A DNA stretch of 60,000 nucleotides from Hydractinia symbiolongicarpus. Its lineage: Eukaryota; Cnidaria; Hydrozoa; Anthoathecata; Hydractiniidae. Of the stretch, positions 26,110-38,204 are shown piece after piece (positions within the stretch are counted from its first letter, which is position 1; each line of letters starts with the position of its first letter). Location of the stretch: assembly GCF_029227915.1 (NCBI RefSeq), contig NC_079881.1, positions 7,752,001 to 7,812,000 on the forward strand, read 5' to 3'. The notes under the pieces were generated by a model. That model saw only the letters and a program-made list of their open reading frames with translations, searched no databases and had not been told where the DNA came from. Both the position numbers and the translations under genes were made by a program.

Positions 26110-28410
26110 ATCACCATTATATATGAATGTAAAACATAAGAGTGGTGCATGAACTTTATAATCATTAGTAGTAACTTGTGTATCAAACAACTTCACAATA
26201 ACACATACACTTATTTAAAGACTTTACATGAAAAGGAACACATGAAAACAATACTTCATAATTTGGTTCTTTTATCACCATTACGATTAATGTAAAACAT
26301 GTAAGAGTGGTGCATGAACTATATAATCATCAGTAAGAACTTGTGTATCAAACAATTTACCAATATCACATAACTCATCAAACGACTTTACATGAAAAGA
26401 AATACATGGAAACAATACTTCATAATTTGGTTCATTTATCAGCATATGTTTAAATAAAAACATGTAAGAGTGGTGCATGAACTATATAATCATCAGTAAC
26501 AACTTGTGTATCAAACAATTTAACAATATCACATACATCAATCAAAAGATATTACATGGAAAGAAATGCATGAAAACAATACTTCATAATTTGGTTCATT
26601 TATCACCATTTTGTTAAATGTAAAACATTTAAGAGTGGTGCATGAACTATATAATCATCAGTAACAACTTGTGTATCAAACAATTTAACAATACCACATA
26701 CACTCATTAAAAGACTTTACATGAAAAGAAATGCATGGAAACAATACTTCATAATTTGGTTCATTTATCACCATTTTGTTTAATGTAAAAGATGTAAGAG
26801 TGGTGCATGAACTATATAATCATCAGTAATAACTTGTGTATCAAACAATTTAACAATACCACATACACTCATTTAAAGAATTTACATGAAAAGAAATGTA
26901 TAAAAACAATACTTCATAATTTGGTTCTTTTATCACCATTACGTTTAATGTAAAAGATGTAAGAGTGGTGCATGAACTATATAATCATCAGTAACAACTT
27001 GTGTATCAAACAATTTAACAATACCACATACACTAATCAAAAGATATTACATGGAAAGAAATGCATGAAAACAATACTTCATAATTTGGTTCATTTATCA
27101 CCATTTTGTTTAATGTAAAACATTTAAGAGTGGTGCATGAACTATATAATCATTAGTGACAACTTGTGTATCAAGCAATTTAACAATACCACATACACTC
27201 TTTATTTAAAGACTTTACATGAAAAGAAATGCATGAAAACAATACTTCATAATTTGGTTCATTTATCATTATTTTGTTTAATGTAAAACATAAGAGTGGT
27301 GCATGAACTTTATAATCATCAGTAACAATTTGTGTATCAAACAATTTAACAATACCACATACACTAATCAAAAGATATTACATGGAAAGAAATGCATGAA
27401 AACAATACTTCATAATTTGGTTCATTTATCACCATTTTGTTTAATGTAAAACATTTAAGAGTGGTGCATGAACTATATAATCATTAGTGACAACTTGTGT
27501 ATCAAGCAATTTAACAATACCACATACACTCTTTATTTAAAGACTTTACATGAAAAGAAATGCATGAAAACAATACTTCATAATTTGGTTCATTTATCAT
27601 TATTTTGTTTAATGTAAAACATAAGAGTGGTGCATGAACTTTATAATCATCAGTAACAATTTGTGTATCAAACAATTTAACAATACCACATACACTAATC
27701 AAAAGATATTACATGGAAAGAAATGCATGAAAACAATACTTCATAATTTGGTTCATTTATCACCATATGTTTAAATAAAAACATGTAAGAGTGGTGCATG
27801 AACTATATAATCATCAGTAACAACTCGTGTATCAAACAATTTAACAATATCACATACATCAATCAAAAGATATTACATGGAAAGAAATGCATGAAAACAA
27901 TACTTCATAATTTGGTTCATTTATCACCATTTTGTTAAATGTAAAACATTTAAGAGTGGTGCATGAACTATATAATCATCAGTAACAACTTGTGTATCAA
28001 ACAATTTAACAATACCACATACACTCATTTAAAGACTTTACATGAAAAGAAATGCATGGAAACAATACTTCATAATTTGGTTCATTTATCACCATTTTGT
28101 TTAATGTAAAAGATGTAAGAGTGGTGCATGAACTATATAATCATCAGTAATAACTTGTGTATCAAACAATTTAACAATACCACATACACTCATTTAAAGA
28201 ATTTACATGAAAAGAAATGTATAAAAACAATACTTCATAATTTGGTTCTTTTATCAACATTACGTTTAATGTAAAAGATGTAAGAGTGGTGCATGAACTA
28301 TATAATCATCAGTAACAACTTGTGTATCAAACAATTTAACAATACCACATACACTCATTTAAAGACTTTACATGAAAAGAAATACATTTATCACCATTTT
28401 TGTTTAATGT
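26110..28410. repeat. 165-bp satellite array, 14 units, with higher-order duplications
   Basis: The anchor word GAGTGGTGCATGAAC recurs at 26140, 26305, 26468, 26633, 26798, 26963, 27128, 27294, 27459, 27625, 27789, 27954, 28119 and 28284, a spacing of 163-166 bp. Variant bases show block duplication. Units from 26468 to 26963 recur, with the same private changes, 1,321 bp further on at 27789-28284. A 331-bp two-unit block is repeated back to back (27180-27371 equals 27511-27702). No coding function is visible; short open frames inside are repeat by-products. The array begins about 90 bp upstream of the SMCHD1 start codon. Degenerate unit fragments (for example TTTATCACCATTGTTTGAATGTAAAACATG) appear to recur near 33,500 and 33,980. 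Confidence 0.95.
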
Positions 28411-28439
28411 AAAAATGCTGCATTTCATGGACTATGTAA

Positions 28440-30270
28440 AGGATATATCTCTTAAGATTAAGCTGATAGGACAAAAGAGTTACCTTATTAATTAATTTCT
28501 GTGCATATTAATTCTTCTTCAGAAAAAAAGTCTGCTTAATTTTGTACCTGAGCAATAGAAACATATTCTGAATTATATTTTTGTGCGCATCAATTTTGCT
28601 TGCAAAACCTTTTTGCACATAATTTCTATAATAAACTTCACAATACCACAACCTGAACATGTTTTACTACTATTGGTCCTCATATTTGCAGAATATAATC
28701 ACAATATTTCATACAATGATGTGAAAGATTATAATCACTGGACCATGCTCAAAGATTTTTAAAATCCTTTATTTTTCGGAAACGTGTTGGAACATCAAGA
28801 TATCATTCACAGTAAGCAAAACTTGCAACAAAATGCATTGGATACATACAATGCTCATTTGGTATGCGTCATGTTTAAAAAATCATCTTGGGATTTCAGT
28901 TTATGTACAATTTCAGAACCTGTGAACTGAAAATGGACTAGTATGGATACTGATAGAGTTGTGTACGAATACTATCATCACACTTAGGATTAAAGCAAGC
29001 ATAAAAACGAAAGTTCTGGAGACAAAACTAATGCTTGTCCCTGTTGGAGAAGCGTTTTAAATTTTTAATCATGCCTAGCTTAATTTTTTTTGTTTTTTTA
29101 AAACCATCAGTTTAGTTTTGCAGAATTCTAAACCAATCGGATTATACCATATTATAATAATAAAACACTTTTTGTACAAAATACTCAAAAACAAATCAAG
29201 TATAAAGCTGCAAGATGAAATACAATAAACTCATAAACATTGCCCTCCTTTTTGAATGTTTTCTTCCCACACTGTAGGAATTATTGATCCAACAGCAGAC
29301 CTTGTTAAAAAAGTTCCAATGAGAAAGAGTTAAATGGTCAAAGTGGAAGACTGACTATTTAAAAAAAAAAATCTTAATACATCTTATTATGGAATATGTA
29401 ATGGTTATATATTATAATACCTGTATATATACATGTCTGTTTGTCCTGCAAAATGGCAACCACCAGTGGATTTATCAAGGGCACCGACTAGTACTCTATA
29501 AATGCTTTGCATTAAATCTAAGCTAGAATGCTGATAAGGAATTAAGGCTACATTATTTGTACCATTTGGCACGTGCATTAATTTAAACTACTGTAAACTA
29601 AAACCAAGATTAGTTGATATTAGTCAATCCTGGATTGACTAATGTTTCAAGCTCTATCAAATAGATGGGCTTTTTTGTACACTTGAAAAAGGTGTTGACT
29701 ATGCCATAAGCACATCTAAACTTAGGGAGAGGTAACAAAACTTGGAGGTACAAAGAATTCCTAATGATTTAACCCATGTTCATTAATCTTTATAGAATTC
29801 AGTAAAATATAAACCTTTATAATTCTTGTAAAAAAAATTTAGAGGTTCATATAACAAAATAAAAATGTTAAATGCTTGTCTTGTTTTGTGTAAAAACATA
29901 AGCAAAAGTTAATAAAGGAAAAAAAATCTAATATTGCCACAATAATCCATCACTCTCCCACACATATTCAATAACAACTACCCAGGATTTTCTTGAGACA
30001 CTCTTGATGTCAAGCAATGCACTTCGAAAAAACTAACATTTTTTTCTATGTGCAGGTAGCCAGGTTTAATATGGAACCAAGATTAGTTTTCTTCAAACCA
30101 TAAAAAAAACTTCTTGAATATTTCTCTTAAGGATATGATGAAAGGAGAGTCAAAAAAGTCTCTTTTTATGTCTGTCTACTCAACTTAAATTATGTTTTTA
30201 TTTTATTTTTAAAAGAAGTAAAATATACAAGGTTGACTTTGAAAAGACTAGCAAAATTGCATATTCATAG
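28440..30270. other. Non-coding, AT-rich interval
   Basis: No gene or element with defined ends was recognised. About 230 bp at 28,540-28,770 is a diverged direct copy of 32,520-32,760; both contain GGTCCTCATATTTGCAGAAT. A 25-bp perfect palindrome (12-bp arms ATTAGTCAATCC around one T) lies at 29619-29643. Confidence 0.6.
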
Positions 30271-30273
30271 GTT

Positions 30274-30790
30274 CAATCTACACAATCTACGGCAATCTTT
30301 TCATTTTCTATGATGCCGTTTTTATGATTTTTAAACGATATATGGCGATCTTTTCATTTTCTACGATCCTTTTTTTATGATTTGTAAAGGATATATGGCG
30401 ATCTCTTAGCTTCTACGGTGCCATTTTTATGATTTTTAAACGAAATACGGTGATCTTTTCGTTTTCTACGATCCTGTTTTCATGATTTTTAAACAATCTA
30501 CAGTGATTTCTTAGCTTCTAAGATGCCGTTTTTATGATTTTTAAACGATCTACAGTGATCTCTTAGCTTCTACGATGCCTTTTTTATGATTTTTAAACGA
30601 TCTACAGTGATCTTTTCGTTTTCTCTGATCCCGTGTTTATAATTTTTAAACGACCTATGGCGATCTTTTCGTTTTCTATGAACCTGTTTTCATGATTTTT
30701 AAACGATCTACGGCAATCTTTTTGTTTTCTATGATCTTGTTTTTATGATTTTTAAACAACTTTTCGCTTTCTACGATGCCGTGGAGACGA
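30274..30790. repeat. ~52.5-bp minisatellite, about 9-10 units
   Basis: The word TGATTTTTAAAC or a close variant recurs about every 52-53 bp from 30,325 to 30,745. The rest of each unit holds GATCTTTTCGTTTTCTACGA. Units diverge by several bases. The period and several words (TTTTCTAnCGA, TTTTTAAAC, CGATCT) are shared with the 48.7-kb array, so both may descend from one unit. Confidence 0.85.
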
Positions 30791-31121
30791 TCCCTAAAGA
30801 TCTTAGATAATAAATCAATTCAAATTAAACGAAGTTCGTATAACGAAGCGAACTTTATAATTGTTGAAAAAAATGCAATATAAAGACTATAGATAATAAA
30901 CCAATTATAATAAACGAACTTCGTATTAGGAAATTATTATATGAACTTCTTTAAAAATGATACGAACTACAAACAAAATTTATTTTAAATGATACGAACT
31001 TTATACAAACTTGTAATTTTGATGATACGAAAAAGTTTGTTATTGAATATATCATTTCGGTTTGTCTGTTCAGTATTCATATTGGTGTGGAAAGTTTATC
31101 ATTTCTTGAACATAATAGTTT

Positions 31122-31161
31122 AGTAGGCGACGTTTCGGGAGATCCTTCTCCCATCATCTCG
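31122..31161 (-). ncRNA. Hammerhead-ribozyme-like motif (degenerate)
   Basis: On the minus strand the sequence reads GATGA, then a 6-bp stem (GGGAGA / TCTCCC) with an AGGA loop, then GAAACGTC. This order (CUGAUGA, stem II, GAAA, short ACGU, cleavage-site UC) is the type-I hammerhead core known from Penelope-like elements and retrozymes. The CU of CUGAUGA is changed to GA, and the upstream strand does not pair with GCCTACT after the cleavage site, so this copy is probably inactive. No reverse transcriptase was seen nearby. Confidence 0.5.
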
Positions 31162-31734
31162 ATCCATCATTCCACAGTAATAGAAAAAGTTTGTATTAAA
31201 AATAAAATGATACGAAAGATTGAATAAATTGATACAAAGTTTTTGATAGGAATTATACGAACTACGTACGAACATTTTGAGACAGTGCCTAATTATTGTT
31301 TCAGAGGTTCTTAACCAGTGAGCATTAGTCAACATTAACAAAGCAAGTTAAATACAGTATACTGATTAAAGTTGCATTCACAAAAAGTTTGTTGAGTCTT
31401 TTAGTCAAATGCTGTTTATGTTAACCTACTGTTCGTGTTTAGACAGTATAACTAATTACAATAGTGTTGGATGGGATTTTTGTTCTGTTTGGTGCAGATC
31501 TGATACATTGGTACAACGTTGCGTTGCTGTTGTGTTGCTGTTGTGTTTAATGATTGTCGTGTTAAACCCAAGTCTGAGCTACAACGATTATCAGGTTAGT
31601 CACATATTTCGCCTTTTAACAGTTTACAGTACTGTCCATGTAAACTTGCAAAAATAATTGCTTTTATTCAAAAACACAATAGGATAGCGAGTTCCTTTCA
31701 AATCATGCGAAAATAAGTTTGTAAAAATAAGTAA

Positions 31735-31900
31735 AGCTTTGTTTTAAATTTTTAAACCGTGATCCAAAAAAGCATTTCTATTGCCGATTTTTGTTTTTAA
31801 TTTTTTAAAATGCAATCTAAAAAAGCATTTCTATCGCCATTTTTCTTTCTTAAACTTTTAAAATGTGATCTAAAAAAGCAATGTCTATCGTCGCTTAAAA
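31735..31900. repeat. Short array of the 53-bp minisatellite (about 3 units)
   Basis: Three diverged units contain TTTTAAAATG(C/T)GATCTAAAAAAGCA followed by TTTCTATCGCC. They are the same unit that is amplified inside the Tc1 element at 48.66-49.30 kb, in the same orientation. Confidence 0.8.
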
Positions 31901-34288
31901 ATAATCGATTGGCAATTTTATCCTTTTCTTCGCAAAGTGATTTGCAAAAATAGCATTTCAATTCGCAAATTGCGAATTGCGAACTGCTAATTCAAACCCT
32001 GATAGGTTCATTTGTCACAAATATATTTAATGCAAAAGTAGTGAACACTCTTAAGAATCACAGTAAATTGCAATGGAAATTACAATACTTTTCTAATGAC
32101 AGTAGATTTTGCATTACAGCAAAATCTTTAAAGATACATTTAAAAGTAAATCAACCATGAATTTAGACAAACAACAGCAACATACTTTTAAATAAACGGA
32201 TATTCAAGTAAAACAGCAAAGACTTTTCATTTTTCCTATAGTTTGCGAAATATAATCCTAATATTTTATACACAACAGTTTAAAAAAGTTGTAACCACTG
32301 GTAAAGTGTAAAATTGCCCTTCAACCTACTCTAATTTTTTCTGTTTTAATAAAACGACAAACATCAAAATAGTAAAGGTATTTTTGTCAACCTAAAAATG
32401 TCAAACATGCACAACGCCAATGATTTTTTTTAAAAAAAGCAATATTTTATGGTAGTGCTTGTCTCCAAACACATCAGTAAGTGATATGCAAAGACAACAC
32501 CCTCTAAAATGCTGATGTGATTTACACTAATTTTTGCGTGTATTAAGTTTTACACAATAGTAATAGGAACATTATATTTATTGCACACATTTCTTTCACG
32601 CAATCTTTTTGCATACAATTTTTCTCTTAAATTTTCCAATACCACAGTCTAATCTGTTTTACTCTTTAGTGGTCCTCATATTTGCAGAATATAATCACAA
32701 TGTTTAATACAATGGTGTGAAAGTTTATAATTAATGGACCATAGTAAAATAATCTTAAATTCCTAATATTTGGAATTGCTCTACTTAAAGAATTTAATTT
32801 CATCACGGGAACCATATTTCCTTTTTCCTCAAAGTTCAATTTTAGAAAAATATATAAATATCAATTATTTTGTGTCGAGAAATGTGCTTTTCGTTAAAAA
32901 GATAAAACTACGTATGTATTTTACGAAAATTTAAAGATATATACAATAAATATTATAAAGTTCAGAATCACTGTTAAACAAAAAAGTTAAATGTTCACAA
33001 AATACCAAAATAAAATCACAAAAGAGGGAAATCTTTCTTCCCTTGGTTAAGTTTGATTTAGCAACACTTGTGAGCTTTTAAAAACACAAGCTGTTCTCAT
33101 CCATGAAATTCTATTTAGGACTTTATGTGTGGGTGAACATGAATTGACCAAAATGAGACTGAGAGTTGCTGGTTAGATGCTCGGTTCTTGTGTTTTGGGT
33201 TAACAAGTTTAAACGTCATCCACTTGTCTCCAATATAAACAAAATATAAATAGCTGTCAAATAAAATAAAAAAAAGCAACTACACATAAAGAATTGGGGA
33301 ATTAGTTATGACATGTGAATGACTGCATGACATCATTATTCCTTCTGGTACGGCCTTTGTTTGACTTGCCTTACCAGTGCTAGAAAATGAAAAAAAAAAA
33401 ATTGCCAAGAGGTGTTAAGTCAATTTTCAGTTGCCCCTGCAATTTTATACCTAGGTGATTTTTTGTTAAAATTGGACAGCAAAAGAACACATACTCTTTT
33501 TTATAGAAAGGCTTTACATGAAAAGAATGATCTACGTGTAGTGACTGCAATGAGTGACATGGGAAGTTTACTCGCCATTTTAAGGTTTGCATGTCCAAAG
33601 ACATGGGAGATTCGCCACTGACTGGTAAGAAGGTAAGTTTTTGCAACCTACTGCTGTATTACAACATACTTTGGACTCTCATTCATGCTCTCCACCATGT
33701 TTTGAGAAATTTAATATTCTAACACGAGTCTGAAGGAGAGTCTGCTCATTGACCGACCATTCCTTAATAGGTCCGTTAAGTTTATGCCTCTTGAGCTATT
33801 TTGATATGAGTCATTAATTTTGTTATTGTTACTTTTTATTTTGTAACGCTATGATTTTGTTAAAGTATTGTGTGATCATGCTTGCATGAAGTGGGTGAAA
33901 GCTGACATGAACTTGTCACAGAAATAGTCGTTTTTTTCCACCCAGATACCCAGAAATGTATCGAAACAAATTTTGATTTATTTATCACCATTGTTTGAAT
34001 GTAAAACATGTAACATAAAACATAACAAATGTCCACATAAATCAACCTTTTTTAAAAAACATTGGAATATATATGCCAACGTGTTAGTAAATTAGCTCAT
34101 ATATTACATTTCTAACAGATTACCGATGAAATTATTGAACCTTATGTTGTCATTATGTAACATGTATGCTGACGCTATACTTGTATTGTATACTTTGCTG
34201 GGTCACACCGGGTCAAACTTGTAATAGGTTGAGACCATTCTGATGTTTTTTCGCTGGGTCTATAGCTTAGTGGTTATATAACTCTTCC
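31900..34288. other. Non-coding interval with dispersed repeat fragments
   Basis: No gene was recognised. 32,520-32,760 is a diverged copy of 28,540-28,770, and 32,230-32,310 looks like a further partial copy. Short words of the 165-bp satellite unit appear near 33,500 (CTTTACATGAAAAGAATG) and 33,980. Overlapping open frames on both strands at 33,380-33,646 have no recognisable content. Confidence 0.5.
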
Positions 34289-34293
34289 ACTTT

Positions 34294-34458
34294 CAGTCAG
34301 GTAAAAACACTTAATTAGGCTACGGTAGGCTAATTAGGGCATATCACCTAATTAGGTGACTCATTGTAGCCTAGTTAGGCCATAGGTGCATCACGTCGCC
34401 CAAATAAACGACTGACCTAATTAGGTCATGCCGCCTAATTAGGTGTTTACCGTGACTG
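34294..34458. mobile_element. 165-bp foldback MITE with 5-bp target duplication
   Basis: The ends are CAGTCA...TGACTG, part of an imperfect inverted repeat of about 27 bp (left CAGTCAGGTAAAAACACTTA, right complement CAGTCACGGTAAACACCTAA). ACTTT flanks it exactly on both sides (34289-34293 and 34459-34463). Inside, the 10-bp palindrome CCTAATTAGG or close variants recurs several times. It is non-coding; CAG...CTG ends hint at a hAT-related source, though 5 bp is short for hAT. Confidence 0.75.
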
Positions 34459-34463
34459 ACTTT

Positions 34464-36570
34464 GTACTAAGACTGATGTTTGATTCCCCTTGGTGGTGAT
34501 TTAATACACAGACGAGTGGATGTTACCATAGGTCCAAGTTAAACCAAGTTATGTGAGGTAAATTGGGGATATGGTACACTGTGTGGGCCATTGGATGTTG
34601 CAGGGAGTTCTGTTAGATAGCGGACTCTAATTGGGTCTGCATAGCTCAAAATGACTCTATAGAAGAACTCCTCCATCTAAGTCCATCATTTTTAAAATAC
34701 GAATGTTAAAACTAGCTAGCTATTTAGAGCTAGCCAGCTACACTCCATTTCTGGGTTTTTTAATATCAATGTCTTAAAGAAAAAAACATCAAGGTCAAGC
34801 ATATGCAAACAAAACGATAGCTTATAGCTGTTACACAAAGACGGTTTGAGAGAGAGACAAGAGGACTTGCTTTAGCAGGAGTTTATAGGATCACAACAAA
34901 AATGTAAGAGTTTTCAGAAGTTCCAGGAGAGTGACAACCTTGCCTTAGCTTACTGCGATTAAATTACTGTAGGTGGTAATTGTTGATAAAACTATAAGCC
35001 ACTTGTTCCTTCCTTTTGGAGGAGCTTCTGTCACATGCGCGACTTTTCGCCCAAAGTAGGGTGGTTATCCAAACTCAAGCGTTTCTAGATCATACCCCAA
35101 GTAGGGCAAAACTATTCAAAGTGAAACCAACGTGTCATACTATATTTTATAAACTTATTTTCAATTTTAGAACATAGTTAAAAAAAGGACACTTTAATAA
35201 AATTTTAGACTTTTCCAACATTAATTTACCCAAATTTATTTATTTATTTATCATGAATATTTACACAGGATGAACACTTCAGTAATAAATTACCGCTCAC
35301 GGGCATATGTAAATACCCAAAGTAGGGCGAAACATCGGCTCCCAACACTGATGGAATAAAAAGCATCTAAAGAAAGTTGAGATATATAAGATTGCCCATC
35401 GGCTCCAAAGTAGTGTGCTTCTCTTTGTTAAAGAGATTCCTGCATTAAATATGATATTTTTATATGTTGTGGAGAATAAAAAGTTGTTTATCAAGTCCTT
35501 TGAAATTTTTTTAAAATCTTTTTTCATTCTGAAGTTATTTAAATTTTTTAAGTATTCAAAATCCGGGATCTTATGATGTCATAAGAAAGTTTTGAAAAAT
35601 TACGAAGAAAGTTAAACCCATACTATGTCCTTTAGTTAAAAATTTTATACATAACGATCTAGTCTGACGTGTTACAAAAAATAACCTTTTCTGATGTTTC
35701 AATACCGCCGATTATGGTTGGACGCCGTGGAAATGACATTTTACCATTCGAAATCATCAATCTTCGTTCTTTCTTGTTTTCATTGTTTAAAAGTCGTTTC
35801 TAGTGAAATACAAAAAGTACATAGAAACAGTGCTAGTGTACATGTTATCGCAAGAAAGGTTGAGAGGCGCCATAAGGTGTTATGTGCAGAAAAAGAAGAG
35901 ATATAGCGTCAGGAGATTTATGTTTAATTTGTGGAGGCAAGTCTTAAAGAAAAAAGACTAAACTAGCTTGCCTGACTAGTGAACGATATTTCGTTAACTT
36001 TGATTTGGATCAAGAACAATCAGAAGTTCTCCTAGACACTTGTGCACGATTGTTGAGTCATCGTTACCTGAAAAGTAAGCATCATATTGTGCAAATGAAT
36101 CTTATATTTAAAATCCTGTACAAAGGTGATTCATTAAGAGTGCAATGGGGAAATCATTGCACAGTGCGAGAGTTTTTGATGAGTTAGGATGAAAGTTAAT
36201 ATGGAGGACAATTACTATTCTTGTCCAGCAATTTATGTACTATTCATGGTGGCAAATTACATTTTAGTGTAGTTAAACTGATGTCTCAGGAAATCAAATT
36301 AAAAAGTCTCTCAATGATAAAATGGAAGACTCCAGATCATTTGTTAACCTACTACAAACTAGACGAAAATTTTGGTAAATGATAGAGGAAGCGATTTGGA
36401 ACAGCCTGCTAGCAAGATCACACAATTACATTTGACCTGCTTGATCACAACAATCCAAATTGAAAAAGATACTTACATCTTATCTATTTCATCCATTCTG
36501 CACTTCAGTCACTCTTAGCGTCGTTGTTCTTATAAAATTGTTTTAAATTTGTTTTTTATTAAAAACGAAT
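34464..36570. other. No recognised gene
   Basis: Only short open frames are present (for example 35,694-35,906 and 36,005-36,187 on plus); none shows a recognised motif, splice pattern or codon signal. It may hold old transposon debris. Confidence 0.4.
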
Positions 36571-38200
36571 TTTTATTTTTTTTTTTTTTATTTCGCCGTT
36601 GAAGAATTTACAGTTTTCCGTAAGAAAAAAATACAAATCTTAAGCTATTATATCGTATAATTTAAAGATAGGATTGTATATGCTAAAAATATTAGCTAGA
36701 GAGGTAAAAAATGGCAGGAGCGAGAAGAAGGCTATAATAGCCTTATCACAAAGCCCCTAACCTATATAAAAGGTTAGCATTGAAGATGATGAGGAGTTGT
36801 GTTATATGCCGTACGTTGTAACTGTCGTGTGTTCTAAAATAAATATAGATTGTCAGTAGTCAATAGTTTATGTTTTAGTTTATGTTTGAATTAGTTAAGT
36901 GATGTAATAGTGTCGTTATCAAGAAATGTATTCCACAATTTAGGTCCTCTGCTAGTTATAGAGAACTTTGTGATTGTATAATTAATCCTAGGTTGAAAAA
37001 AACTGTTATTTGAAAATCTGGATGGATATTTATGTTGTATTTTCTGAAAAATATTATTAATTACTCTTGGAACATATTGTTTTCAAGCTTAAACATAAAA
37101 ATAAGAGTTTGATAAATGTTTAGTTGGTATACATTCAGTACACTGATCTTTTTAATAACTCTCTGGAGTGAGTGTACCTGTCAACATTTAAAATAATTCT
37201 GATTGCATGTTTTTGTTTATTTTGTAATTTTGTCAATTTTGTAGCGTTGGTGCTGCACCACGCAATATTTGCATAACTTAGATAGCAGTGAATGAAAGAA
37301 GAATATATGTTTTTTAAACAATTCTGATCTAAAACAAGTTTTGCTTTAAATAGGATGCCAATATTCTTTGCGACCTTTTCTTCTAAAATATTTATATGTT
37401 CTCTCCAAGTAACATTTTCATCAAGAATAACTCCTAAAAATTTCATGGATTGTGCTCTTTTTATACTTATATTATTAATAGATAAATCAGGAAACTTTAA
37501 TGGCATATCATCTTTTTTATTTTGCCCGTGAAAAAGTGTGTACTTTGTTTTAGAAATATTTAGGGACAGTCTGTTTGCCTTAAACCATTCTGCCACCTTA
37601 GTTCATTATTGACTGTGCGAAATAATGTTTTTATATCTTTATGTGCATAAAACAGATTTGTATCATCTGCAAATAAAATTGAATGTAAAATATTTGAAGC
37701 TTTGTTTAAATCATTTACATATATAAGGAATAAGAGTGGTCCTAATGTGGAACCTTGTGGAACACCACAGATGATTGTTTTGTAATTTGTACTTCCACCG
37801 TCAAAGGAAATGTCCTGTTTTCTATTGGATAAATAACTTTCAAACCAGCGAATGTTGGAATTGTGGATACCATAGTTTTTAAGTTTTTCTAGTAGAATTT
37901 TGTGATCTACGGTGTCCAATGCTTTGCTTAGATCTATAAAAATTCCTAGCACGTATTTGTTTTCGTCAAACGCTTTTGATATTTCATTAACAAGTTTAAC
38001 TATTGCATGATCAGTAGAATAACCTGCTTGAAAGCCAAATTGATTGTCGTATAAAATATCATTAGCATTTAAAAAAGAGTAAAATCTATTGTACATTATG
38101 CGTTCTAGTATTTTGGAGAAACATGGAAGAACCGATATTGGTCTATAATTAGATACATTAGTCATTTCGCCTGTTTTATATACTGATATCGTAAATGCGA
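36571..38200 (-). mobile_element. 5'-truncated CR1/L2-like (Jockey superfamily) LINE
   Basis: On the minus strand, 37,560-38,204 codes reverse transcriptase motifs in order: NYRPISVLP, QFGFQAGYSTDHAI, FIDLSKALDTVDH, GVPQGSTLGPLLF and FADDTNLF. A frameshift near 37,590 moves into 37,135-37,596, which codes the thumb region (FKANRLSLNISKTKY, MKFLGVILDENVTW). Beyond a further frameshift, relics of the usual C-terminal block (SRGPKLWN) run to about 36,840. A 3' UTR and an A-rich tail (T-run at about 36,575-36,590 on plus) close it. The upstream edge at about 38,200 falls inside the palm domain, so this is a 5'-truncated, dead copy. No endonuclease domain is present. Confidence 0.85.
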
Positions 38201-38204
38201 TCAA

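Noticed and set aside
26287-27702. Three 63-residue minus frames in the satellite array as repeated small proteins
   Set aside because: They arise from the repeat; two are identical because of the 331-bp duplication, and most units do not keep the frame open.
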